DNA of 64,000 nt from CAZAMB01 sp964486335 (GCA_964486335.1 CAZAMB010000009.1:138406-202405); one strand, 5' to 3'. Shown: positions 34,824 to 44,381, counted from the stretch's first letter. The notes: generated by a model not told the origin, from the letters alone. A program made the numbers and translations.

Positions 34824-35255
34824 ATGATGCAAATTGTGCAGCCTGCATTTGAACTGTTCGATCACACGGCTGACATGGGCATCCGCGTGCGTGCGGGGCG
34901 GCTGGCAGAATTGATTCATCCGGCAGTCGACGGGTTGTACGCCGCCATCGGCGAACTCGTCCCAGCGACCCAGTCCGCTTTGATTTGGATTTCGCTCGAC
35001 GGCGCCGACCGGGCAGTCCTGTTCCGAGACTTTCTGAACGAAGTGCTGATGCTGTTCGAACGCGAAAAACGGATGCTGACCGGCATGGAATCGGTCGAGT
35101 TTGAGGAATCGTACCTGAAAGTCGCAGCTTTCGCCTCGCCTGTGGACGTGGATCGCAGTGTTTTTCACCGCGAGGTCAAGGCGATCACGTATCATGAGCT
35201 GAAAATTCGAGCAATTGACGGCGGTTTTGAAGCCACGCTAATCGTGGACATCTGA
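34824..35255 (+). CDS. Archease
   Basis: 143 residues from the first of two Met codons. The archease signature 'FELFDHTADMGIRV' is at residues 9-22, and the C-terminus ends 'EATLIVDI' with the conserved Asp. Archease helps RtcB form its covalent guanylate intermediate and supports multiple-turnover RNA ligation. rtcB begins 10 bases downstream, matching the common gene pair. Length is standard. Confidence 0.9.
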   Translation: MMQIVQPAFELFDHTADMGIRVRAGRLAELIHPAVDGLYAAIGELVPATQSALIWISLDGADRAVLFRDFLNEVLMLFEREKRMLTGMESVEFEESYLKVAAFASPVDVDRSVFHREVKAITYHELKIRAIDGGFEATLIVDI

Positions 35256-35265
35256 CCTTCGCACG

Positions 35266-36738
35266 ATGGCCATTCTTATGTCTGAATCGTACTCAGGTCC
35301 GCTCGAACGCATCGACGCCAACCGATGGCGCATCCCAAAGTCGTACAAAACCGGCATGCGCGTCGACGGCATCATCTTCGCCGACGACCAACTGGCCGAG
35401 GCGATCAAGCAGGACAAATCGCCCGAACAAGTGGCAAACGTCGCTACGCTGCCGGGTATTGTCCGTGCCTCGCTCGCCATGCCCGACATTCACTGGGGAT
35501 ACGGCTTCTGCATCGGCGGTGTCGCGGCAACTGATCCACTACAGGGCGGCGTCATCAGTCCCGGCGGCGTCGGCTACGACATCAATTGCGGAGTTCGGCT
35601 GATCCGCACGAACATCAAGATCGATGACGCCAAAAAACGCATGGCCCGGCTGGTCGACGAACTCTTCAACACCGTCCCCTGCGGCGTCGGCAAGGGCGGT
35701 GTCGTAAAGTTCAACAAATCCGAACTTCGCAAGCTCATGACCGAAGGCTCGCGGTTTGTGGTCAAGCGCGGGTTCGGCTGGGACAGTGACGTGGAAGCCA
35801 CCGAAGCCCACGGCCTCATCGACGACGCCGATCCCGATCTCGTCTCCGATCGCGCGCTCGAGCGCGGTTCCGACCAGTGCGGGACGCTCGGCAGCGGCAA
35901 CCACTTTCTCGAAGTGCAGTTTGTCGATCACATCGACGACGCGCGGAGCGCTGGTGTCATGGGGTTGGCACAAGGAAACGTCACCGTGATGATCCATTCC
36001 GGCTCACGCGGACTCGGATACCAGGTTTGCGAAGACGCGCTCAAGGAACTCCAAAACACGCCGACCAAGTACGGCATCGACCTGCCCGACAAACAGCTCG
36101 TCTGCGCCCCCGTGCACTCGTCCGAGGGGCAGCGTTACCTCAAGGCCATGCGCGCCGCCGCCAACTTCGCCTGGTGCAACCGGCAGATCATGACCCACCT
36201 CGCCCGCGAGGCGTTCTCTCGCGTCTTCGATCTCTCTCCCGAGCGACTCGGCATGAACCTCGTGTACGACGTGGCGCACAACATCGCCAAAATGGAGCCG
36301 TACGAAGTCGACGGCAAGTCGGCACAGCTATGCGTGCATCGCAAGGGGGCGACGCGGGCCTTCCCGCCCGGTCATCCGGAACTTCCAGACCGCTACCGAC
36401 CGATCGGCCAGCCCGTGCTCGTCCCCGGCGACATGGGCCGTGCCAGCTACGTTCTCGTCGGTCAACCCGGTTCGATGGAGCACACGTTTGGCAGTTCGTG
36501 CCACGGTGCAGGCCGCTGCATGTCGCGCGGAGCCGCCATTCGCGCGTCGAAGGGTCGATCGATTCGTCAGGAGCTTCTTGATCGCGGCGTGATCGCTCGC
36601 GCCCGCGGCCGGACCGGACTCGAAGAGGAGCAGCCGGACGCCTACAAAGATGTCAACCGCGTTGTGAACGTACTCCACGCTGCCGGCATCAGCCATAAAG
36701 TTGCCCGCCTCCGCCCCGTCGGGGTGATCAAGGGCTAA
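35266..36738 (+). CDS. rtcB: RNA-splicing ligase RtcB
   Basis: 490 residues, full length. Mn/GMP-site motifs: 'MPDIHWGYGF' at 72-81, 'VGYDINCGVR' at 102-111 with metal ligand C108, 'GTLGSGNHFLEV' near 206-217, 'HSGSRGLG' with H244, and the guanylation His H413 in 'SCHGAGRCMSRGAA'. RtcB joins 2',3'-cyclic phosphate or 3'-phosphate ends to 5'-OH RNA, for tRNA splicing or repair of cut RNA. With archease directly upstream it makes a complete RNA-repair unit. Met5 is an alternative start. Confidence 0.96.
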   Translation: MAILMSESYSGPLERIDANRWRIPKSYKTGMRVDGIIFADDQLAEAIKQDKSPEQVANVATLPGIVRASLAMPDIHWGYGFCIGGVAATDPLQGGVISPGGVGYDINCGVRLIRTNIKIDDAKKRMARLVDELFNTVPCGVGKGGVVKFNKSELRKLMTEGSRFVVKRGFGWDSDVEATEAHGLIDDADPDLVSDRALERGSDQCGTLGSGNHFLEVQFVDHIDDARSAGVMGLAQGNVTVMIHSGSRGLGYQVCEDALKELQNTPTKYGIDLPDKQLVCAPVHSSEGQRYLKAMRAAANFAWCNRQIMTHLAREAFSRVFDLSPERLGMNLVYDVAHNIAKMEPYEVDGKSAQLCVHRKGATRAFPPGHPELPDRYRPIGQPVLVPGDMGRASYVLVGQPGSMEHTFGSSCHGAGRCMSRGAAIRASKGRSIRQELLDRGVIARARGRTGLEEEQPDAYKDVNRVVNVLHAAGISHKVARLRPVGVIKG

Positions 36739-36813
36739 GGTCCTGGTTGGTCATTTGGCTTGACCTTGAGATAACTGGCCTCTGGGTCACCAATTCGGTA
36801 TTCTTTTCGCACC

Positions 36814-37479
36814 ATGAAGAAGTTGCTTTCGGGGATCGCCGAGTTTCGACGCACGCGCCGGCCGGAGTACGCCGAAACGTTTGCGCGGCTTGCACTCGGC
36901 CAAAAGCCAGATGCGCTTTTTATCGCGTGTTCCGACAGCCGCGTGGTCCCCAACCTGTTCGCCTCCACGGAACCGGGCGACCTGTTTGTGTTGCGAAATG
37001 TGGGCAACATTATTTGCCCGTGCGGAGGCGACGGGCGGTCCACGGGCGACGATTCAGAAGCGGCTGCGATCGAATTCGCCCTGGGCACGCTGCGCGTATC
37101 CGACATTATCGTTTGCGGACATTCCGAGTGCGGAGCGATGCACGCGTTGCATTCGAAGAGGGCAATGCCCGATGCGCCGCATGTTGAACGCTGGATTCGA
37201 CACTCGCGGCCAGCGCTGTCGCGACTGGAGCAGGAACGATCGAAACCGGGCGATCTACCGCCGCACGACCGCCTTTCGCAGATCAACGTTCTGCTTCAAC
37301 TTGAACACCTTCAGACCTATCCCATCGTGCAGCAGTCCATGCATGAGCGGGGAATTCGCCTTCATGGTTGGTGGTTTGACATCGGACGCCTGGACGTGCT
37401 GGCGTTTGACCGTGACGAAAACGCCTTTGTGCTGCTCGACGACAACCGAGTCGACCGATACCTAAGCCGCATTTCCTGA
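36814..37479 (+). CDS. Beta-class carbonic anhydrase
   Basis: 221 residues. Zinc ligands and partners are in place: C39, D41 and R43 in 'CSDSR', then H103 and C106 in 'HSECG'. It interconverts CO2 and bicarbonate in the cytoplasm and so can feed carboxylases. It starts 75 bases after rtcB and 61 bases before recO on the same strand. A Cys-rich loop 'NIICPCGGDG' at 65-74 is a local oddity. Confidence 0.94.
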   Translation: MKKLLSGIAEFRRTRRPEYAETFARLALGQKPDALFIACSDSRVVPNLFASTEPGDLFVLRNVGNIICPCGGDGRSTGDDSEAAAIEFALGTLRVSDIIVCGHSECGAMHALHSKRAMPDAPHVERWIRHSRPALSRLEQERSKPGDLPPHDRLSQINVLLQLEHLQTYPIVQQSMHERGIRLHGWWFDIGRLDVLAFDRDENAFVLLDDNRVDRYLSRIS

Positions 37480-37540
37480 GCCAGCCATTGCGTGATCGAA
37501 GCCGTGCGCGATGAATGCCTCGGCGCGGTAAGATGACGCC

Positions 37541-38392
37541 ATGCCGATCATCAATGATGAGGCCGTCGTGCTCGGCCGTCTCGACTATTCCGAAGCGTCA
37601 CAAATCCTCGTGCTGTTCACGCGCGACCATGGCAAGGTTCGCGCGATCGCCAAGGGTGTAAAACGAAGCACCAAGACGCGATTCGCGGTCGGCGTGGACC
37701 TCCTCGACTTTGGCCGCGTTGTGCTTGGCAATCGTCAGGAGCGAGGCGAGTCGCTTGCCACGATGACGGAATGGAAGCAGACGCGAAGCCTCTCGGGGCT
37801 GCGTGAATCGTTGGAGCGTATCCACACGGCCCAATATGTCGCCGAAATCTCTGCGCACCTGATTGAGGACTGGGACCCGCATCCGACCCTGTTTGACGCG
37901 CTGACTGAAACACTTGGTTTGTTGGCTGTCGTCGATCCGTGCCACGCACTCCTCGTCGCGCTGCGCTATCAGCACAAGCTGCTCGACGAAATCGGATCGC
38001 TTCCCCGCTTTGATGCTTGCGTCGTTTGCGGCCGCGAAAGCGACTTAACGCATTTTTCTTCCTTTGAGGGCGGGTTCGTGTGTCGCCATTGCGAACCCGG
38101 TCGCGTGGAAAAATGGCAAATTGGTCCGGAGTCGATCGCCGTGCTTCGTTGGATGGGCGAAGGTGATTCCGCGTCGCCCGCCGATAGCCCATCGATGACC
38201 AGCGACGAAGTTGCAGTCGCCGAAGGATTTCCCTGCGCGTCACGAATCTCGCCTGCCACTCCTGGTTCACAACCACCGCCGGGAATTGTCGCGTCTTTCG
38301 CGGTGCTGAATTACCACATCGCTCACCTCATGGGACGCGAACCCCGCCTGGCCGACCGACTCGTGCCGAGCACGGTGCGACGTACGCTGTAA
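37541..38392 (+). CDS. recO: DNA repair protein RecO
   Basis: 283 residues. N-terminal OB fold ('DEAVVLGRLDYSEASQILVL', 'FTRDHGKVRAIAKGVKR') and a zinc site formed by C160, C163, C181 and C184. RecO loads RecA on SSB-coated DNA together with RecR in the RecFOR pathway. A Ser/Pro-rich loop at 205-245 is longer than usual. The gene lies in a co-directional run after carbonic anhydrase. Confidence 0.93.
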   Translation: MPIINDEAVVLGRLDYSEASQILVLFTRDHGKVRAIAKGVKRSTKTRFAVGVDLLDFGRVVLGNRQERGESLATMTEWKQTRSLSGLRESLERIHTAQYVAEISAHLIEDWDPHPTLFDALTETLGLLAVVDPCHALLVALRYQHKLLDEIGSLPRFDACVVCGRESDLTHFSSFEGGFVCRHCEPGRVEKWQIGPESIAVLRWMGEGDSASPADSPSMTSDEVAVAEGFPCASRISPATPGSQPPPGIVASFAVLNYHIAHLMGREPRLADRLVPSTVRRTL

Positions 38393-38603
38393 CCATATTG
38401 TGTTCGCCAGAACCGGGGAATTACGCTGGTTTTTTGGGTCGTTAACGGTCGGCGACCCTGCTGCCGATGCTCCATTCGGGACCTTCGTTCGTTTGACGGT
38501 GCATGTCACTGGATTATGATCGGCTCCAAAGCGGTCAAGGAGCGCTAAGGCGCGCGACCCGACAAGGGCGGGAACCGCAGCGCTAGACGGAAAGGAAGAT
38601 TTC

Positions 38604-41600
38604 ATGGCCAAAGCAACAAGGTGGGTTTACTTCTTCGGCAACGGCAAGGCGGACGGACGCGGCGACCAGAAGGAATTGCTCGGCGGCAAGGGCGCGGGAC
38701 TCGCCGAGATGACCCGCATCGGACTTCCCGTTCCGGGCGGATTCACGATTACGACAGAAGCGTGCGCGGCGTACAACGATCGCGGACGAAAATGGCCGGC
38801 GGGTCTCGAAAAGCAGGTCCGACAAATGATCGCCAAGCTTGAACGCGCCTGTCGCAAAAAGCTCGGCGGCGCGAAAGACCCCCTTCTTGTTTCGGTGCGC
38901 TCCGGTGCCGCGCGATCGATGCCCGGCATGATGGAGACGATCCTGAATCTTGGCCTCAACGACAAATCGGTGGAAGGGCTCGCGGTGATTTCCGGTAATC
39001 GGCGTTTCGCATTCGACGCCTATCGACGCCTCATCATGATGTACGGCGCGACGGCCAAGGGCATCGAGCGTGAACTGTTCGATCATGCCTTCGATGCCGT
39101 CAAGCGAGATCGCACTCGGTCGCGCCTTGGCCTGCCGTATGACGCGAAGGTCGCCGACACACAAATGGACGAGGACGAACTCGTCGATGTGGTTGCTCGC
39201 TTCAAAGACATTTACCGTCAGCATTGCGGTGGCGAGTTTCCGCAGGACCCCTTCGAACAGCTTCGCGGCTCGATCGACGCGGTCTTCGACAGTTGGATGG
39301 CGGATAAGGCAACGACGTATCGCCGCGTCGAGAACATCACCGGTCTGACCGGCACGGCCGTCAACGTCTGCCAAATGGTTTTCGGCAACATGGGCGATGA
39401 CAGCGGCACCGGAGTTTGCTTCACCCGCGATCCGAGCACCGGCGAATCCGTCTTTTACGGCGACTTCCTGATCAACGCTCAAGGCGAAGACGTGGTGGCC
39501 GGCGTGCGAACACCGCTCAAGCTCTCTGAACTTGAAACGATGATGCCCAAGGTGTACGAGCAGCTTGAGGCCATGCGCGTCATCCTCGAAACGCACTACA
39601 AGGATATGCAGGATCTCGAGTTCACTTTCGAGCGCGGTAAGCTCTACATGCTGCAGTGCCGCGTCGGCAAACGATCGCCGCAGGCCGCGTTCAAGATCGC
39701 GGTCGATCAAGCCACAAAGCCGCTAATGACCCCGGCCGTGGCAAAGCGGCTTGTCTCCAAACGGTATCTTCCTGCCAAATACGCCAAAGCCGCCTCAAAA
39801 CCCATCATTTCGCGCGACGAGGCGATTGGTCGCGTTTCAGCCGCCGACGTCGAAAGGCTTTTCTATCCTGTGCTCGATCCGTCCATGAAGTCCGACGAAT
39901 TGAATCGTCGTCGCCTCGGCGAGGGCATTGGCGCTGTTCCCGGCGCCGCCTGCGGCGAAATCGTCTTTTCCGCTGACGACGCCGAGGCCCGCGCGGCCCA
40001 GGGCGCGAAAGTCATTCTCGTTCGCAAAGAGACTTCGCCCGAAGACGTCGGCGGCATGCACGCGGCCGTTGGAATCCTGACAGCGACCGGAGGCAAAACG
40101 TCACATGCAGCGGTGGTCGCTCGCGGCTGGGGCAAGTGCTGCATCGTAGGTTGCGACCAATTGGAAGTGGACTACGCACAGAATCGGTTTCGAATGAACG
40201 GTCGAACGCTGCACCGCGGCGATTCCATCACCCTCGATGGCACATCCGGACGGATTTACGACGGATCGATCAGCCTCGTCCGGCCTGAAGCGCCTGCCGA
40301 ATACGACACCCTCATGGGCTGGTGCGACGATCGACGGCGCATGCGCGTCCGCGCCAATGTCGACACACCGGCCGATGCGATAAAGGCCATCGAACTTGGG
40401 GCCGAGGGCATCGGGCTTTGCCGCACCGAGCACATGTTCTTTGATGCCTCGCAGCCGCAACGGATTCGCGCGGTTCGTGAGATGATCCTGGCCGACGACG
40501 ACGCAGCCCGAGCGCGAGCTCTCGAAAAAATCCTGCCATTTCAGATTGAAGACTTCGCCGGAATCTTCCGGGCGATGGCCGGACGACCCGTGACCATTCG
40601 TCTCATTGATCCCCCGCTGCATGAGTTTCTCCCGCATCATGACAATCCCGAAGGCCAGCGCGACATCGCCGACGAACTGAATGCTTCCGTCCGCGACGAG
40701 CTTTCCCGCGTCGAATACTGGGATTCAGACAAACGCCGGGCAATCGAAGCAAGAATGGTTCGCGTCGAAGATGTCGCCCGGCGCGTCGATCAGCTTCGCG
40801 AAGCCAATCCAATGCTCGGTCATCGCGGGTGCCGCCTTTGCGTGACGTTTCCTGAAATCCTCGACATGCAAGTTCGGGCGATCATCGAAGCCGCGATTCG
40901 CGTCAAGGAGGAGGGCGTGGACGTGCTCCCGGAGATCATGATTCCGCTGAGCATCGACGGGAGGGAGCTTGGTTGGCTCATCGCGCGCACCCGCACGATC
41001 GCGGAGTCGATCGTCAAGCTGCACGGCACGAAGTTAAATTATCTGATTGGCACAATGGTCGAGACGCCGCGCGCGGCTCTGCTAGCCGACCGAATGGCCG
41101 CTACGGCCGAGTTCTTCAGCTTCGGCACCAACGATTTGACCCAACTCACGATGGGACTTTCGCGTGACGACGCTGGCCGCTTTCTGCCTGATTATCTCGC
41201 CGAAAAGCCCAAGCTCACAAGATCGTTCTCAAGCAACCACAGCGATTCCGAAGGGTCGCCGCGACAGATCAGCGTCACTCAACCGGCGGGTGTATCATCG
41301 GGCTCGATCCTCCCGCACGATCCGTTCCAGACGCTTGATCGTGACGGCGTGGGCATGCTCGTGGAAATGTCCTGCGAAAAAGGTCGATCGGCCCGCCCGA
41401 AAATCAAACTCGGCATCTGCGGCGAGCACGGCGGCGATCCGCATTCGATTGCCTTCTGTGAACGCGTCGGACTCGACTACGTTTCGTGCAGTCCGTTTCG
41501 TGTGCCTGTCGCCCGGCTCGCGGCCGCTCAAGCGACCATCGCTTCGAGCAGTTCGCCCGGCGGACGTGGCGGCAAGAAGCGCTCGCCGTCGCGCCCGAAG

Positions 41601-41768
41601 CCGGCAAAGTCCAGAACCGCAAGACCCAAGAAGGCAACGGCCAAGACTAAGCGTAAAGCAAAACCCGTGAAGAGTTCCTGGAAATCGAAAACAACGGCGA
41701 CCATCGCCAGGGCGTCGAAGTCACGTTCGGCGAGAAAATCCCGATCGCTCGCACTGGCGACGAGTTAA
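38604..41768 (+). CDS. ppdK: Pyruvate, phosphate dikinase with an internal insertion and a basic histone-H1-like tail
   Basis: 1054 residues, about 160 longer than standard PPDK; AAAGGA lies upstream of the ATG. Order: ATP-grasp domain ('LLGGKGAGLAEMTRIGLPVP'), phospho-His domain with H501 in 'TGGKTSHAAVVARGWGK', and a PEP/pyruvate barrel with 'GIGLCRTEHMFF' and the catalytic Cys in 'GICGEHGGDP'. It interconverts pyruvate + ATP + Pi with PEP + AMP + PPi. Two oddities: residues 868-901 are a Ser-rich insertion after 'FLPDYLAE', and residues 981-1054 form a tail with 15 Lys, 10 Arg and no acidic residue, like histone H1 or bacterial Hc1 proteins. Confidence 0.93.
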   Translation: MAKATRWVYFFGNGKADGRGDQKELLGGKGAGLAEMTRIGLPVPGGFTITTEACAAYNDRGRKWPAGLEKQVRQMIAKLERACRKKLGGAKDPLLVSVRSGAARSMPGMMETILNLGLNDKSVEGLAVISGNRRFAFDAYRRLIMMYGATAKGIERELFDHAFDAVKRDRTRSRLGLPYDAKVADTQMDEDELVDVVARFKDIYRQHCGGEFPQDPFEQLRGSIDAVFDSWMADKATTYRRVENITGLTGTAVNVCQMVFGNMGDDSGTGVCFTRDPSTGESVFYGDFLINAQGEDVVAGVRTPLKLSELETMMPKVYEQLEAMRVILETHYKDMQDLEFTFERGKLYMLQCRVGKRSPQAAFKIAVDQATKPLMTPAVAKRLVSKRYLPAKYAKAASKPIISRDEAIGRVSAADVERLFYPVLDPSMKSDELNRRRLGEGIGAVPGAACGEIVFSADDAEARAAQGAKVILVRKETSPEDVGGMHAAVGILTATGGKTSHAAVVARGWGKCCIVGCDQLEVDYAQNRFRMNGRTLHRGDSITLDGTSGRIYDGSISLVRPEAPAEYDTLMGWCDDRRRMRVRANVDTPADAIKAIELGAEGIGLCRTEHMFFDASQPQRIRAVREMILADDDAARARALEKILPFQIEDFAGIFRAMAGRPVTIRLIDPPLHEFLPHHDNPEGQRDIADELNASVRDELSRVEYWDSDKRRAIEARMVRVEDVARRVDQLREANPMLGHRGCRLCVTFPEILDMQVRAIIEAAIRVKEEGVDVLPEIMIPLSIDGRELGWLIARTRTIAESIVKLHGTKLNYLIGTMVETPRAALLADRMAATAEFFSFGTNDLTQLTMGLSRDDAGRFLPDYLAEKPKLTRSFSSNHSDSEGSPRQISVTQPAGVSSGSILPHDPFQTLDRDGVGMLVEMSCEKGRSARPKIKLGICGEHGGDPHSIAFCERVGLDYVSCSPFRVPVARLAAAQATIASSSSPGGRGGKKRSPSRPKPAKSRTARPKKATAKTKRKAKPVKSSWKSKTTATIARASKSRSARKSRSLALATS

Positions 41769-41829
41769 CGATTGGTCGGTGTGCCCTCGATGAGCGGGGT
41801 CACCGTTTGAAAAGGCCGGACGGATCGCC

Positions 41830-42429
41830 TTGCTTGCGGAAATTTGCCAACGCACGCGACCGCTTCGCCGGCTCATCCACTGGACCGGGTCGATCCGCTG
41901 CACGGAACTGGTCGATCGCTTCATCGGGCTGGTTCAACCGCACGAATCCGTCCTCGACATTGGCAGTGGGACCTGCAACATCGTCGAAATACTCCGCGAC
42001 CGCGGTTTCAATGTAACGCCGCTCGATGTCAAAAACCTCAGCTTCGTCGATAGTATCACGCCGACGCTTTACGACGGCCGGACCATGCCGTTTCGCGACG
42101 ACCACTTCGATGTCGGTCTGCTGATTACCGTCCTGCACCACACGCCCGATCCCGAAGCCGTCATCCGCGAAGCCATGCGCGTCTGCCGTCGACTCATCAT
42201 CATTGAGGACATCTACTCCGGGCAGCTTCACAAATACGCGACGTTCGCCATGGACAGCCTGTTCAACGCCGAGTTCTTCGGCCATCCGCACACCAACAAG
42301 AACGACGCGGGTTGGAGGTCTCTGTTTGACGCCCTTGGCCTGAACATCCTTCATACCGATTATCGAAGGTCGTTTCTGGTTTTCAGCCACGCGATGTATC
42401 ACCTCGAACGCCGCATAACTCGAACTTGA
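41830..42429 (+). CDS. Class I SAM-dependent methyltransferase
   Basis: 199 residues, apparently from a TTG. SAM motif I 'VLDIGSGTC' at 41-49, followed by 'VTPLDVKNLSF' and the motif 'DDHFDVGLLITVLHHTPDPE', as in UbiE/type-11 methyltransferases. The substrate is unknown. The start is weakly supported because no clear ribosome site precedes it. It lies 61 bases after ppdK on the same strand. Confidence 0.82.
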   Translation: MLAEICQRTRPLRRLIHWTGSIRCTELVDRFIGLVQPHESVLDIGSGTCNIVEILRDRGFNVTPLDVKNLSFVDSITPTLYDGRTMPFRDDHFDVGLLITVLHHTPDPEAVIREAMRVCRRLIIIEDIYSGQLHKYATFAMDSLFNAEFFGHPHTNKNDAGWRSLFDALGLNILHTDYRRSFLVFSHAMYHLERRITRT

Positions 42430-42529
42430 TGAACCTGATAAGGGCGTTTATGTTGTCGTCGCGGCCGGGTCTTGTTTCGAACTCGAATGTCGAGAGTCCC
42501 GTCTCGGGTTTTAGTCGGGGGATCAAGTC

Positions 42530-43006
42530 ATGATGACGCGAAAATTCTTTACCACGACGTTTTCCGTTCTAACAATGGTATTCTTGAGCGGTTGTCCTCA
42601 GGCGATAAATGGAGGAAACGGTTCCGACACGTCAAAGGAGTTCAGCGCAACGCTCGACGGGGCACAGGAAGTGCCGCCGATCGCTTCCACGGGTACGGGC
42701 AGCGCGACACTAACGCTCGAAGGCGATGTGCTATCGTTTGACATCGTCGCTTCAGGCTTAAGCGGCCCCGTCACCGCAGCGCACATCCACACGGCACCGG
42801 CCGGACAGGATGGCGGCGTGACGTTGAACCTCGCCGATTTTCTGTCGGAAGTAAACGGCGAGGTTTCGATCGAGGGCGAGTGGACGCTAAGTGCCGCAGA
42901 ACTGACCGACCTGGAGGCCGGCGCGCTCTACATCAACCTCCACACCGGCCAGTTTCCTGACGGCGAGCTTCGGGGGCAGATCACCGAAGCTCAGGCGGGC
43001 AACTGA
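42530..43006 (+). CDS. CHRD-domain lipoprotein
   Basis: 158 residues. Signal sequence with lipobox 'FLSGC' (Cys at 22), then a CHRD domain: 'FSATLDGAQEVPPIASTGTG', 'VTAAHIHTAPAG', 'GALYINLHTGQFPDGELRGQ'. CHRD domains occur in many secreted bacterial proteins; their ligand is unclear. A GGGGGA stretch lies upstream of the ATG. The 3' end overlaps the convergent zinc-ribbon gene by 16 bases. Confidence 0.87.
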   Translation: MMTRKFFTTTFSVLTMVFLSGCPQAINGGNGSDTSKEFSATLDGAQEVPPIASTGTGSATLTLEGDVLSFDIVASGLSGPVTAAHIHTAPAGQDGGVTLNLADFLSEVNGEVSIEGEWTLSAAELTDLEAGALYINLHTGQFPDGELRGQITEAQAGN

Positions 43007-43350
43007 CCCTTTTCAACGGAGGTCGGCGATGCGCCCGTCCTTTGTCGCCGCCAGAATCGTTCATAGCAGCGCGGACAGAGTTCCTCGCCGGTGTCCGTAA
43101 AGAATATTTTTCCGTTGCCTTCGTGGCATTCGCCGCAAACGCCTTCCATGAACGGCGGAAACCGCTGACCGTCGGCCCGGAGATGCTTCGCGCGAAACTC
43201 GCGTTCGGCCTTTCGACGATTCCGAATCCACCACACACATTTGGCCGCAGTGATCGTCGAAAAAGCAAAGAGGGCAAAGGCGCCGAGCAAAATGGCCCCG
43301 CCGATCAGCAGAGCCACGTTCAATGCCAGCGTTTTCTCGTCCACACCCAA
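42991..43350 (-). CDS. Small single-pass membrane protein with zinc ribbon
   Basis: 119 residues. One hydrophobic segment at about 10-42, a basic stretch ('WIRNRRKAEREFRAKHLR') and a ribbon 'CGECHEGNGKIFF...CPRC' with C-x2-C pairs. Probably anchored with the ribbon in the cytoplasm. Function unknown. Its 3' end overlaps the CHRD gene from the other strand. Confidence 0.62.
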   Translation of the reverse strand: MGVDEKTLALNVALLIGGAILLGAFALFAFSTITAAKCVWWIRNRRKAEREFRAKHLRADGQRFPPFMEGVCGECHEGNGKIFFTDTGEELCPRCYERFWRRQRTGASPTSVEKGQLPA

Positions 43351-43400
43351 GGTTGAACTCCTCTTGATCGGAAAATTTGGACGGACGACGATGTGAGTTG

Positions 43401-44381
43401 TTATTGATCGGGTTTCGAAGAAAATTCACCGGACGCCGCCAGAAGCCGCTCCATGTGAATACAAGCGCTTTCCGATAGCGCCGCGAGGTCATATCCGCCC
43501 TCCAGCACACTGACAAGACGCCCCCCGCAATGCTGAAGTGCCGTCGACAGCATGGCCTCGGTCATCCAGCCGAACGACTGCGACTCCAGCTCCAGCGGCC
43601 CCAAGGGGTCCAATCGGTGAGCGTCGAAACCCGCCGATACAAGCACGAATTGCGGCCTGTACCCATCGATCGCGGGAAGTACAAGTTCATCGAACGCCGC
43701 GCGCCAGACGCCGTCTCCTCCGGGTGGAACGATCGGTACGTTCAGCGTGAATCCATCTCCCTTGCCGCGGCCGCGTTCATGTGCATACCCCGTTCCCGGA
43801 TACAGAATGCCGGGATGGCCGTGCAGGCTGATGTAGAAAACGCGCGGATCATCGTCGAAACTGTGCTGCGTCCCGTTGCCGTGATGAACGTCCCAATCAA
43901 GAATCAGCACGCGTTCCAATCCATGGTCGTCGAGCAACCGTCTCGCGGCGATCGCCGCGTTGTTCAGCAGGCAAAAGCCCATACAGCGGTTGCGCTCGGC
44001 ATGGTGACCCGGCGGACGAACCGCGCAAAACGCATTGGCCGCCTTGCTTGCCATCACCGCGTCCACGGCATTCACGACCGCGCCCGCGGCCAGCAAGGCA
44101 ACGTTGAAACTCTCCGCGCACAATCCAGTGTCCGGCGTGTCGCCGCGCGTCCGACCCGAGGCACACCATCCCCGGACTCGCTTGATGTATTCCTCGTCGT
44201 GGTTACGAAGCAGGAGGCCCAAATCGGCCGGCGTGGCCGCAATGCGATGGCATCGCCCGATCAATCCTCGGGCGTGGAATGCGTTCGCGATCGCACGAAG
44301 CCGCTCCGGGTGCTCCGGGTGCCCGGGACCGGCGTCGTGCGCTTCGAATCGGTGATCCAATACGAGTCCGGTTCTTCCCAT
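43401..44381 (-). CDS. Histone-deacetylase-superfamily (AcuC/APAH-like) hydrolase
   Basis: 326 residues. Catalytic features: tandem His in 'RPPGHHA' at 122-128, metal ligands D164 and H166 in 'DWDVHHGNG', and D253 in 'SAGFDAH'. Bacterial members deacetylate acetyl-lysine proteins such as acetyl-CoA synthetase or acetylpolyamines; the target is not evident from context. It starts 262 bases from the divergent haloacid dehalogenase gene. Confidence 0.93.
   Translation of the reverse strand: MGRTGLVLDHRFEAHDAGPGHPEHPERLRAIANAFHARGLIGRCHRIAATPADLGLLLRNHDEEYIKRVRGWCASGRTRGDTPDTGLCAESFNVALLAAGAVVNAVDAVMASKAANAFCAVRPPGHHAERNRCMGFCLLNNAAIAARRLLDDHGLERVLILDWDVHHGNGTQHSFDDDPRVFYISLHGHPGILYPGTGYAHERGRGKGDGFTLNVPIVPPGGDGVWRAAFDELVLPAIDGYRPQFVLVSAGFDAHRLDPLGPLELESQSFGWMTEAMLSTALQHCGGRLVSVLEGGYDLAALSESACIHMERLLAASGEFSSKPDQ

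Noticed and set aside
43401..44381. Chromatin-like system linking the HDAC-like enzyme with the H1-like PPDK tail
   Set aside because: The genes are on opposite strands, about 1.6 kb apart with three unrelated genes between, and bacterial HDAC-like enzymes usually act on small molecules or metabolic proteins; no evidence of a link.
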